DNA of 64,000 bases from Arcanobacterium pinnipediorum (lineage in GTDB: Bacteria > Actinomycetota > Actinomycetes > Actinomycetales > Actinomycetaceae): NCBI RefSeq assembly GCF_023973165.1, contig NZ_CP099547.1, positions 1 to 64,000 of the forward strand. The letters run 5' to 3'. The notes below the pieces were generated by a model, which saw only the letters and a program-made list of their open reading frames with translations, was not told where the DNA came from and searched no databases. How positions within the stretch are numbered: position 1 is the first letter of the stretch; each line of letters opens with the position of its first letter. A program made the position numbers and the translations under genes. Of the stretch, positions 45,469 through 54,269 are shown piece by piece.

Positions 45469-45518
45469 CATCGTCCTCCTTTATGGCTTTAGTGTATAAC
45501 GTCACGGTATCGCGCGCT

Positions 45519-45644
45519 GGAAAATGCCTAAATTCGCCAAAAGTTCTACCCCGCAAGGGCCAGCACTCTACTTCGGAAGGGCCAGAACTCTATTCGGCAA
45601 GGACCGAAACTCTATTCGGCAAGGGCCAGAACTCCACTTCGGAA
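45519..45644. repeat. 22-base tandem repeats between genes
   Basis: Four clear 22-base units (45557-45578, 45579-45600, 45601-45622, 45623-45644) follow the consensus GGGCCAGAACTCTATTCGGC plus AA. Two degenerate units precede them from 45519. The period is not a multiple of three and an open frame through them gives no amino-acid repeat, so they are probably non-coding. They fill most of the 262-base gap upstream of the first glycosyltransferase of the surface-glycan locus. Confidence 0.85.
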
Positions 45645-45730
45645 GCCTCGAGTCCCAACCCTAAAAAGTGAATGAGCCAATTTAGTTTGGCTACATCTGT
45701 TCCGGAGGCAAACTGAACTACAATAGATGT

Positions 45731-46612
45731 ATGCCTGAAAATGAACCCGTGGGCATCCACGTCGTCACAATTACATACAATCCAGGGCCAGAGCTCGATG
45801 CCATGGTAGCTTCACTACGATACGCTGGCATCCGCGGCGCAGATAACCGCCTCGTGAAAATCTCGCTAACAATCGTTGATAACGGCAGTGACACCGAGCG
45901 AGTCGATGCTCTAGTAGGAGAATATGCAACGGAATTTTCTGCACGAGTTATCCGCCCCGGACGAAACTTAGGCTATGGCAGAGCCGCAAACCTAGGATTG
46001 CGTGACATCAGCGAACCGTGGGTATGCGTGGCAAACCCGGATACTGTTTTCCAGCCAGAAGCTCTCGTTGAATTAGTTGCCGCCGGCCAGCGTTGGCCCA
46101 AGGCAGGAATTTTTGGCCCAAGATTATTAGAACGTGACGGGAGCGTCTACCCCTCAGCGCGCGCTCTTCCCAGCCTAGCTACCGGAATAGGACACGCTGT
46201 TTTTAGTCACTTGTGGCCAGAAAACCCGTGGACGAAAGAATATCATGGGCACACTGAAACAGAACATGTTACCGGCTGGCTTTCGGGGGCGTGCCTATTG
46301 ATCCGAACATCGGCATGGCGTGAACTTCGCGGATTTGATCCACGGTACTTCATGTTTTTCGAAGATGTTGATTTAGGCCGGCGTGCCGGAGAAGCTGGGA
46401 TTCAAAGCGTCTATGTTCCTGCAGCCTCTGTTTTCCATGAGCAAGGCGCATCCTGGAAGGCCCGCCCAGTCAAAATGATTAGAGCTCACCATAATTCTGC
46501 AAAGCAATATCTTGCTACGGCCTACTCTGGAGCTGCCTATGCTCCGGTGCGTGGCCTATTGGGATTAGGTTTGGATATTCGAGGATGGTGGCTAACCCGC
46601 GGCAGGCAATAG
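45731..46612 (+). CDS. GT2 glycosyltransferase, rhamnosyltransferase-like
   Basis: A 293-residue inverting glycosyltransferase similar to WbbL-type rhamnosyltransferases. The order is IHVVTITYNPG, LTIVDNGSD (nucleotide site), RPGRNLGYGRAANLGL, CVANPDTVF (metal-binding region), GWLSGACLLI, and FDPRYFMFFEDVDLGRR (catalytic ED). No ribosome binding site lies at the right distance; TACAAT at 45719-45724 ends 6 bases before the ATG, so the message may be leaderless. It opens the surface-polysaccharide locus. Confidence 0.88.
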   Translation: MPENEPVGIHVVTITYNPGPELDAMVASLRYAGIRGADNRLVKISLTIVDNGSDTERVDALVGEYATEFSARVIRPGRNLGYGRAANLGLRDISEPWVCVANPDTVFQPEALVELVAAGQRWPKAGIFGPRLLERDGSVYPSARALPSLATGIGHAVFSHLWPENPWTKEYHGHTETEHVTGWLSGACLLIRTSAWRELRGFDPRYFMFFEDVDLGRRAGEAGIQSVYVPAASVFHEQGASWKARPVKMIRAHHNSAKQYLATAYSGAAYAPVRGLLGLGLDIRGWWLTRGRQ

Positions 46613-46688
46613 CGCCGCGATAGAGTAACGATAACGGCACTTCGCATTGTCGAAATTCACCACACATCAAAAGAGGATAAGTGACCCC

Positions 46689-47426
46689 ATGAAACATACA
46701 TTGCTAGAACGTGAAGTTATTGCGCATCGCGGACTCAACCGCCGAGCTCCAGAAAATACGCTTTCGGCTTTTCGGTTGGCGGCACAAAGTGGATGCCGAT
46801 GGATCGAAACTGATGTAGACGTTATGGGTGATGGTACTGCGATCATTATCCATGATACGCGCCTAGATCGGACCACCAACCGGTCAGGCTATTTCTATGA
46901 TCTGCAGGCTTCAGATTTACCTATCGATGCAGGTTCGTGGTTTTCGGCCCAATACGCCCACGAGCCACTGCCGACCTTGCATGAGCTCGTAGATCTGATG
47001 AATGAGACCGGACTCAACGCAAATATCGAGCTTAAATCCAATGAACGTGGCAAAGAAATGTCGATGCAGCTTATCGATAACACGTTGGCGGAGTTAGATC
47101 GGTTAGATCCGCAGCGCGAAGTGATTATCTCCTCTTTTAATCATCTATTGCTTCATCATGTCCACGAAAAGCGGCCTGATCTTCCGATCGGCGCTTTGTT
47201 TACCAAGGATAACTTGTGGCCAGATTGGCGCTCGATCCTTGAGCTGGTAGGAGCTACCTATATTCATCCTGATCAAGCACAGTTGCAGCCAGAATACATT
47301 GCGGCGTTCCGCGAAGCCGGATATGGAGTCAATGTCTGGACTGTGAATGATAAAGCCCGAGCAAATGAGCTTTTCAACTGGGGAGCAACTGCCATTTTCA
47401 CTGATATTGCTGACGAATTCATATAA
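46689..47426 (+). CDS. Glycerophosphodiester phosphodiesterase
   Basis: A 245-residue GDPD-type TIM-barrel enzyme that splits glycerophosphodiesters such as glycerophosphocholine into glycerol 3-phosphate and an alcohol. The catalytic motif region VIAHRGLNRRAPENTLSAF is at the start, followed by WIETDVDVMGDGTAIIIHD, and VNVWTVND sits near the end. ATG 46689 was chosen, with GAGG upstream; a TTG at 46647 would add an atypical extension. No signal peptide, so it works on imported or internal substrate. Confidence 0.9.
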   Translation: MKHTLLEREVIAHRGLNRRAPENTLSAFRLAAQSGCRWIETDVDVMGDGTAIIIHDTRLDRTTNRSGYFYDLQASDLPIDAGSWFSAQYAHEPLPTLHELVDLMNETGLNANIELKSNERGKEMSMQLIDNTLAELDRLDPQREVIISSFNHLLLHHVHEKRPDLPIGALFTKDNLWPDWRSILELVGATYIHPDQAQLQPEYIAAFREAGYGVNVWTVNDKARANELFNWGATAIFTDIADEFI

Positions 47427-47434
47427 GGCGTTAC

Positions 47435-47498
47435 AAAACCGGGGAATACGGGGTGATGTCATCATATAAGGTGACATCACCCCGTATTCCCCGGTTTC
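47435..47498. repeat. 64-base palindromic element, copy 2
   Basis: A perfect 26-base-pair stem (47436-47461 with 47472-47497) has a 10-base loop containing TCATATA. It matches the element at 10994-11057 in length and sequence; two arm positions differ in both arms so that pairing is kept. It lies 8 bases after the phosphodiesterase stop and may act as a terminator there. Confidence 0.88.
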
Positions 47499-47525
47499 GG
47501 TGCAGTCAGTAGTTGAGATCGAGCC

Positions 47526-47615
47526 GGGAGCCGAGGCCTAGCCCTGAGCCAGACTCCAACCCCAGCCCGGGGGAGCCGAGGCCTAGCCCCGAGCCAGACT
47601 CCAACCCCAGCCCGG
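47526..47615. repeat. Two GC-rich 45-base tandem repeats
   Basis: Units 47526-47570 and 47571-47615 differ at one base (T at 47545, C at 47590). Each starts GGGAGCCGAGGCCTAG and ends CCCCAGCCCGG. They are much richer in GC than their surroundings and fill the gap between the converging phosphodiesterase and dTDP-glucose dehydratase genes. Confidence 0.88.
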
Positions 47616-47632
47616 GGCTCAGCCGGTTCTAG

Positions 47633-48697
<1,065 letters not shown>

Positions 48698-48870
48698 TTA
48701 TTACAGTCTTTTTACTGCGATGTGTGACCAATGAAGAAGATTTTACGCAATTATTTTATGTCCGAGTTGCATAGACTATAGTTACGAAGCGTGCTCGGAG
48801 AACCGAATCCTTGTATGCTCAAGTGTATACTGCTAGCTTTGACTAGAGCTAAAAACTTATGAGGAGCTTC

Positions 48871-49785
48871 ATGAAAGCAGATGATATGAGTAGTGAAAGC
48901 TATTCACGATCCGAGATTGACCCGACTGACGAGCGGGTTGTTGACGTGCACGAAATGAAGGCTCCTTCGCAGGAAATCCGGCCAAAAATGCCTCTAAACC
49001 GGCAGTGGAACTTGGTAGCGAATTTCGCTGGTCGTGATCTTAAAGCGAAATTCAATGGAACCTTACTCGGTTGGGTTTGGTCCCTCGTCGTCCCAATGTC
49101 CACGTTGCTCATTTATTCGGTTGTTTTTTCCGTTGTTTTCCGTATTCAACCACCCCAGCTCGGCAACGGCAACGATGGAATCTTCGCACTGTGGTTATTC
49201 GCTGGTTTGATTCTCTGGTCGTTTTTCTCTTCGTCGATCAATGGTGGAATGAATGCGTTGACATCATCTGGTGGACTGCTTTCAAAGATTTACTTTCCGG
49301 CATACGCGCCGGTGTTAGGTTCCGGGTTAGCGGTAGGTGTTCAATCTCTAATCGAAGTCGGCATTCTTCTGGGCGCCTTTGTTATTGTGGGTAATATCGG
49401 TTGGACGTGGCTGTTATCCCCCTTCGTCTTGATGCTGTTTGTTATTTTCACCCAAGCACTGGCGGTTGTGCTTTCTATTCTCAATATTTTCGCACGGGAC
49501 TTAGCGCATTTGATCAATGTTGCCTTGCAGTTACTGTTTTACATGACTCCGATTATCTACACCCCTGCCTTGCTTCCAGAAACTTGGCGCGGGCTTCCCT
49601 TGCGTGACATTATCGAATTTAGTCCGCTTGCAAAATTCGTAACTTTATTCCGCAGTACCATTTATGATTTGACGACGGGGACTATCATGCAATGGGTGTC
49701 GGTTGTTTTGTGGACGCTGGCAGCGTACGCATTGGCAGTGTGGGTTACGAAGAAACGCGGCGGGGATTTAGCGGAGCAAATCTAA
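48871..49785 (+). CDS. Polysaccharide ABC exporter permease (Wzm type)
   Basis: A 304-residue ABC-2 permease that moves lipid-linked glycan across the membrane. After a polar N-terminal 50 residues, FAGRDLKAKFNGTLLGWVWSLVVP is the usual entry into six membrane segments, and FYMTPIIYTPALLP lies in the last third. The ATG at 48871 has GAGGAG at the best spacing; another ATG lies 12 bases upstream. It overlaps the ATPase gene by one base, forming a Wzm/Wzt pair. Confidence 0.9.
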   Translation: MKADDMSSESYSRSEIDPTDERVVDVHEMKAPSQEIRPKMPLNRQWNLVANFAGRDLKAKFNGTLLGWVWSLVVPMSTLLIYSVVFSVVFRIQPPQLGNGNDGIFALWLFAGLILWSFFSSSINGGMNALTSSGGLLSKIYFPAYAPVLGSGLAVGVQSLIEVGILLGAFVIVGNIGWTWLLSPFVLMLFVIFTQALAVVLSILNIFARDLAHLINVALQLLFYMTPIIYTPALLPETWRGLPLRDIIEFSPLAKFVTLFRSTIYDLTTGTIMQWVSVVLWTLAAYALAVWVTKKRGGDLAEQI

Positions 49786-51023
49786 TGGTGAATGCAGCAA
49801 TATCGGCACAGGAAGTGTCAAAGATTTTTACGATTCATGCCGAATCGAGATCGACAATTAAAGAACGTTTCGTTCGGGGAGCAGCTGTTGGAAAACGTGC
49901 GTTTAAAGCTCTCGATAGCGTTAGTTTTGACGTTCCACGAGGCTCGACGTTCGGATTGATCGGCCATAACGGTTCGGGCAAGTCGACGATGTTGAAGGTT
50001 TTGGCGGGTGTGTATCGGCCAACCTCAGGAAAAGTCATGGTCGATGGTCGCGTGTCAGCACTTTTGGAGTTAGGTGCTGGGTTCCACGGTGAGCTCACTG
50101 GCCGTGAGAATATTTATCTCAATGGCGCTATTTTGGGGTTGACGAAAAAGGAAATCAATTATCGTATCGACAAAATTATTGAATTTGCCGATATTGGCGA
50201 TTTTATTGATGTTCCAGTTAAAGTTTATTCATCGGGAATGACTGTTCGGTTGGGGTTTGCGATCGCTGTAACTCTAGATCCAGAAATTTTGATTGTCGAT
50301 GAGATTATCGCGGTGGGCGACGAAGATTTCCAGCGTAAGTGTTTCGATTATTTGTTTGATTTACGACGACGGGGAACCACAATCGCTCTCGTGACCCATT
50401 CGTTGAGCTTAGCATCCCAGCTATGTGACGAGGCGGTGTGGCTTGACCACGGCAAGTCCCGGCTTTTAGGTGATGTTAATGAAGTGATTGACGGATACCT
50501 GTCAGTTGTTAATCAGAAAGAATTTGATCGCCGAGCTGGCGACGAGGACGGAACTGAGACTGGGAACTCTGGTTCCCGGGCTGCTCGGCAAGGCTCTGGT
50601 GAAATACGTGTAACTGGCGTCGATATTCTTGATGGCAAAGGCGAAAAGATTCCGTTTGCACACGTTGGAAAACCACACACGTTCCGGATCCACGTCGATT
50701 GCAATAAGCCGGTGCGCAACGTCGAAGTCGGACTCGGCTTCATCACCGAAGGCGGAGTTTTTCTCTCCGGCCCTAATTCGGTTGCCACACAAGATACAAA
50801 GTATGACTTTGACATCGGGAAAAGTTACATCGATTACACGGTAAATCCGTTAGAGATTCTTCCCGGAAACTACTATATTACTGCTGCGCTAGTCGATTCT
50901 GGGCATACTTACGATTATTCGGATCGAGAGACGTCTCTCGTGGTACGTGCCGAAGGTGTTGTTAAAGAGCCAGGTTTGATTAAAATGCATGGAGACTGGT
51001 CACATATCCAGCGAGAGGTTTGA
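49785..51023 (+). CDS. Polysaccharide ABC exporter ATPase with glycan-recognition tail (Wzt type)
   Basis: A 412-residue protein: an N-terminal ABC ATPase (Walker A GHNGSGKST near residue 60, VYSSGMTVRLGFAIA signature, ILIVDEI Walker B) and a C-terminal beta-sandwich of about 130 residues (from about 275, RVTGVDILDGKGEK). In O-antigen exporters that tail binds the finished, capped glycan before export. A tail here implies that the chain end carries a recognisable cap. It starts in a TAATG overlap with the permease gene. Confidence 0.92.
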   Translation: MVNAAISAQEVSKIFTIHAESRSTIKERFVRGAAVGKRAFKALDSVSFDVPRGSTFGLIGHNGSGKSTMLKVLAGVYRPTSGKVMVDGRVSALLELGAGFHGELTGRENIYLNGAILGLTKKEINYRIDKIIEFADIGDFIDVPVKVYSSGMTVRLGFAIAVTLDPEILIVDEIIAVGDEDFQRKCFDYLFDLRRRGTTIALVTHSLSLASQLCDEAVWLDHGKSRLLGDVNEVIDGYLSVVNQKEFDRRAGDEDGTETGNSGSRAARQGSGEIRVTGVDILDGKGEKIPFAHVGKPHTFRIHVDCNKPVRNVEVGLGFITEGGVFLSGPNSVATQDTKYDFDIGKSYIDYTVNPLEILPGNYYITAALVDSGHTYDYSDRETSLVVRAEGVVKEPGLIKMHGDWSHIQREV

Positions 51024-51027
51024 GCTA

Positions 51028-51249
51028 ATGATTGATAACACGGAAGAACTGCGCCTTTTACGCGCCACAGTTAAACGACAAAAGCAAGAATTGCGTGAAG
51101 CCTATGACCAGGTACGCGAACACGAACAAGAAATCCACGATCTTAATCTGAAATTATCGACTGCCTGGGATCAGATACATCAGATGCGTAAGACGCTTTC
51201 GTGGCGAATTACTGGTCCGATTCGCGTGGTACGGATGATGCTCCGATGA
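51028..51249 (+). CDS. Small coiled-coil protein in the glycan locus
   Basis: A 73-residue product. Residues 1-50 form a highly charged coiled coil (LRATVKRQKQELREAYDQV, then heptads), and the end reads TLSWRITGPIRVVRMMLR. That ending is often seen attached to large rhamnan-type glycosyltransferases, where coiled coil plus SWRITxPxR precedes or follows the catalytic domain. Here it is a separate gene between the Wzt ATPase and an RgpF-type gene, overlapping the latter by 4 bases (ATGA). It could act as a length-control or membrane-docking partner; this is inference. Confidence 0.75.
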   Translation: MIDNTEELRLLRATVKRQKQELREAYDQVREHEQEIHDLNLKLSTAWDQIHQMRKTLSWRITGPIRVVRMMLR

Positions 51250-52118
51250 TTGAATCGATGCATAAAATTTTATCTTTGTGGGATCGGATAGATCCAAGGC
51301 GAACCAAACGTCCGCTGGTTTTAGCGTCAGATCCAGATCTGCGTATCGAAACTGGTGATATTGAAGGTCTCCTCGCAGCAGATAAAGTTGCTATTGTTGC
51401 AGGCTATTCGCCGTCGATAAAACAATCAAAATCAACCTACACGTATTTACAGGAATTAGCGCGCGCCGGTTTTGGTGTTTTTTATATTAATGTGTGTGAC
51501 GATCCCCGGCCGCTAGAATTCGATGGCGAGTTAGATTCTCGCATTGTTATTGGACGTCGCGAGAATCGAGGCTATGATTTTGGAACCTGGGCAGTCGCAC
51601 TTGCCCGATTCCCGCAACTTGGCAATAAACCTTTTGTTTTGTTAACTAATGATTCTCTAGCCGGACCGTTTACCTCGATTCAGCCCATGCTAGAACGGGC
51701 ATGCTATGAGGGTAGAGCAGATGTTGTTGCTGCCACGATGTCTTCTCAGGTGAAGCCACATTTGCAAAGTTATTTCATGATGTTTCGCGGTGGCATTCTT
51801 GCTGAGAGTGCTCTTAGCCTTTTCTTTTCCCGGGTGCGAGTCGAGAAATCTAAGGAAGATGTTGTTTTACATAACGAGTTAGAGCTGCGTGATGTCTTGA
51901 CGCAACTCGGCTATTCCTATGACGTACTCTTTCATCCTGGGCAGCTATCTTTAGCGCAGGAAAATCCCACACTTTACCGGTGGCGAGAGTTGTTTGAGGC
52001 CGGTTGGCCGTTTGTGAAGAAAACAATTATCTCCGATCCATCAACTGCCCCAAATGGTGAGGCTGTGGCTGAAGTTGTGAAAGAAACTTTCGATACTGAC
52101 ATAAACGGGTGGATGTAA
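51246..52118 (+). CDS. RgpF-like rhamnan synthesis protein
   Basis: A 290-residue protein of the rhamnan synthesis F family. Markers are VAIVAGYSPSIKQSKSTYTYL, INVCDD, RENRGYDFGTWAVAL, FVLLTNDSLAGPF and YFMMFRGGIL. RgpF of streptococci adds or modifies rhamnose units in the wall polysaccharide. The start at 51246 overlaps the coiled-coil gene; the next gene begins 2 bases after the stop and also carries an RgpF-type domain. All four genes from 48871 are tightly packed and probably one transcript. Confidence 0.85.
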   Translation: MIESMHKILSLWDRIDPRRTKRPLVLASDPDLRIETGDIEGLLAADKVAIVAGYSPSIKQSKSTYTYLQELARAGFGVFYINVCDDPRPLEFDGELDSRIVIGRRENRGYDFGTWAVALARFPQLGNKPFVLLTNDSLAGPFTSIQPMLERACYEGRADVVAATMSSQVKPHLQSYFMMFRGGILAESALSLFFSRVRVEKSKEDVVLHNELELRDVLTQLGYSYDVLFHPGQLSLAQENPTLYRWRELFEAGWPFVKKTIISDPSTAPNGEAVAEVVKETFDTDINGWM

Positions 52119-52119
52119 C

Positions 52120-54180
52120 ATGAGAAAAATTACGAAAGCTGGAGCTAAACGTCGTCTGCTGGAATATCAGATGCGCGGACGCCAAATGTTGGCGCAAGCT
52201 ATTGAAACGGGTGAGCTTCCACGACGCAATCGAAATATTTTGCCTTCAGATTTTACGCGCTGGGTAGGACGATTCGATGGACGACGAAACCAGGGTTTCC
52301 CTGATGTTTGGCGAACGAATCACCTGTTGCCGTTTGAGAATCCAGCTAAAGTCGGTGTGGTGATCCACGTTTATTATCGTGAACTACTCGATGAGATTGT
52401 GCTACATCTGAAAAACATCCCGGTTGAGTTCGACGTCATTATTACTAATGCTTCTGGCGAAAATATCGACGAAGCATCAATTAAAAACGAACTTGACAAT
52501 CTGATCAACATTGCTGTTTTGGAAGTTGATAATCACGGTCGAGATATTCTACCGTTGATCCACGTCGTCAATGCTGGCTTTGTTGATCCGTATGAATTAA
52601 TTTTTAAGGTCCATACGAAGAAGAGTCAGTGGCGAGCTAATCATGAATCTTTGGGCGGAGACGGGGAGTCATGGAAGAAAGAGCTACTTTCTGGGCTTCT
52701 TGGATCGCGTGATCAAGTAGCGAAGATCTTAGATTTCTTTGCAGCTAATCCGCACGCTGGAATGATGACTGTGGAAGGTAACATTGTTGGTGCCGAGCAT
52801 TGGGGTGGCGATAAGAAACTCGTCACAGAACTGCTAAAACGCCTCGAGATGAATCTCGAAGCTCCAGATGAGTTACAGTTCCCGGCCGGATCGATATATG
52901 TGGCGCGCGGTTTCGTGGTTCAAGGACTGCGTGCGCTGTGCATGAGTGCTGAAGACTTTGAAGTTGAAGCCGGGCAAATTGATGGCACCGCCGCTCATGC
53001 GATTGAACGCATGATGGGAATCTTGACTCTCGAAGCTGGACTAGAGCTTGCGGATACATCGGCCTTAGATGCTGAGGTAAAACAGGGGTGGATGCGATTT
53101 GCCCATAATGCACCTCGCTCAGCTCGAGCTACCGCAATCCCGTTCTATCTACCGCAGTTCCATCCCAACACTGAAAACGATCGCTGGTGGGGTACAGGTT
53201 TCACTGAATGGACTAATGTCACGGCTGCTGCACCTGTTTTTCTAGGACATCATCAACCGCGCCACCCAGCAGATTTAGGTTTCTACGATCTGCGCCTCGA
53301 CGAAGTTCGGCAACAGCAACAAGATTTAGCCCAGGCGCACGCAATCGCCGGATTCATGTATTACTACTATTGGTTCTCCGGGCAGCGGCTATTGAATTTG
53401 CCTATCGAAAAGCTGAAAGATTCCGAAGTTAATACCCCGTTCTGCTTCATGTGGGCCAATGAGAATTGGACGCGCAGCTGGGATGGTCGCCATTCTGACA
53501 TCTTGGTAGGCCAGGATTATTCAACTGTTCCAGCAGAGCTCTTCATCGAAGACATCATGGAGTTTTTACTCGACGAGCGCTATATCCGAGTAGACGGTAA
53601 AGCGGTTATTGCTGTTTATCGCCCTGCACAAATGGATAACTTTGCCGACGTCGTCCACACTTGGCGACGTCGAGCTCGCCAGGCTGGAGTCGGAGAACTT
53701 ATGGTTCTCGCCGTTGAAGTTTCTCAACAGTTTGACGGAGTGGGCGATAATTGGCGCCAACTGGGCCTGGATGGGACGTTGATGTTCCCACCACATAACC
53801 TAACCTGGGAAGGTGCAGCCTTACACAAGTACCGTCCAGATAGAAGATTCAAGGGAAGATTGCTCAGTTATCGTGGCATAGTGCGTCAAGCTATTCGAAA
53901 GATTTGGACCTTAGATAGCGAACAATATCCGGGCGTCATGGTCACCTTCGATAACACAGCGCGCAGGCAATGGAAGTCAGATATATGGTGGGGCTCTAAC
54001 CCCTATACTTTCCATCGTTGGCTCTTAGCCAGCGTCGATTCAGTGATGGATCGAGATCCAGAGCACCGGATCGTGTTCATCAACGCGTGGAATGAATGGG
54101 CTGAAGGTGCAGTCTTAGAACCAACCGCGCGCCACGGTAAAACTTATTTACAAGCAGTTCGCAACGTGATGTGGTCTTAA
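52120..54180 (+). CDS. RgpF-type domain joined to WbsX/GH99-like domain
   Basis: A 686-residue protein of two parts. Residues about 60-310 look like the rhamnan synthesis F family (VGVVIHVYYRELLDEIV, VDNHGRDILPL, FKVHTKKSQWR). Residues about 330-686 match WbsX-type proteins with a GH99-like fold (FYLPQFHPNTEND, WWGTGFTEWTNV, HHQPRHPADLGFYDLR, MYYYYWFSG, MWANENWTR, INAWNEWAEG). This pairing is known in rhamnan clusters; its chemistry is not settled. It ends the ABC-exporter operon. Confidence 0.88.
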   Translation: MRKITKAGAKRRLLEYQMRGRQMLAQAIETGELPRRNRNILPSDFTRWVGRFDGRRNQGFPDVWRTNHLLPFENPAKVGVVIHVYYRELLDEIVLHLKNIPVEFDVIITNASGENIDEASIKNELDNLINIAVLEVDNHGRDILPLIHVVNAGFVDPYELIFKVHTKKSQWRANHESLGGDGESWKKELLSGLLGSRDQVAKILDFFAANPHAGMMTVEGNIVGAEHWGGDKKLVTELLKRLEMNLEAPDELQFPAGSIYVARGFVVQGLRALCMSAEDFEVEAGQIDGTAAHAIERMMGILTLEAGLELADTSALDAEVKQGWMRFAHNAPRSARATAIPFYLPQFHPNTENDRWWGTGFTEWTNVTAAAPVFLGHHQPRHPADLGFYDLRLDEVRQQQQDLAQAHAIAGFMYYYYWFSGQRLLNLPIEKLKDSEVNTPFCFMWANENWTRSWDGRHSDILVGQDYSTVPAELFIEDIMEFLLDERYIRVDGKAVIAVYRPAQMDNFADVVHTWRRRARQAGVGELMVLAVEVSQQFDGVGDNWRQLGLDGTLMFPPHNLTWEGAALHKYRPDRRFKGRLLSYRGIVRQAIRKIWTLDSEQYPGVMVTFDNTARRQWKSDIWWGSNPYTFHRWLLASVDSVMDRDPEHRIVFINAWNEWAEGAVLEPTARHGKTYLQAVRNVMWS

Positions 54181-54185
54181 ACTAA

Positions 54186-54227
54186 GAGTGGGATGAGAGG
54201 TATCTTCCGATATTTCTCATCCCACTC
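54186..54227 (+). terminator. Hairpin after the RgpF-WbsX gene
   Basis: GAGTGGGATGAGA (54186-54198) pairs perfectly with TCTCATCCCACTC (54215-54227), and the loop can pair further (GGTATC...GATAT). It starts 5 bases after the stop. No T run follows, so termination is probable rather than certain. Confidence 0.65.
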
Positions 54228-54269
54228 GACGTTGTATTCACACCGTTAGCAGTTATCTCAATATCGGTT

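Noticed and set aside
45519..45644. Possible CRISPR array
   Set aside because: Units are contiguous with no spacers, and no cas genes are present.
45462..45671. A 69-codon open frame across the 22-base repeats
   Set aside because: The repeat period is not a multiple of three and the frame shows no protein repeat or domain.
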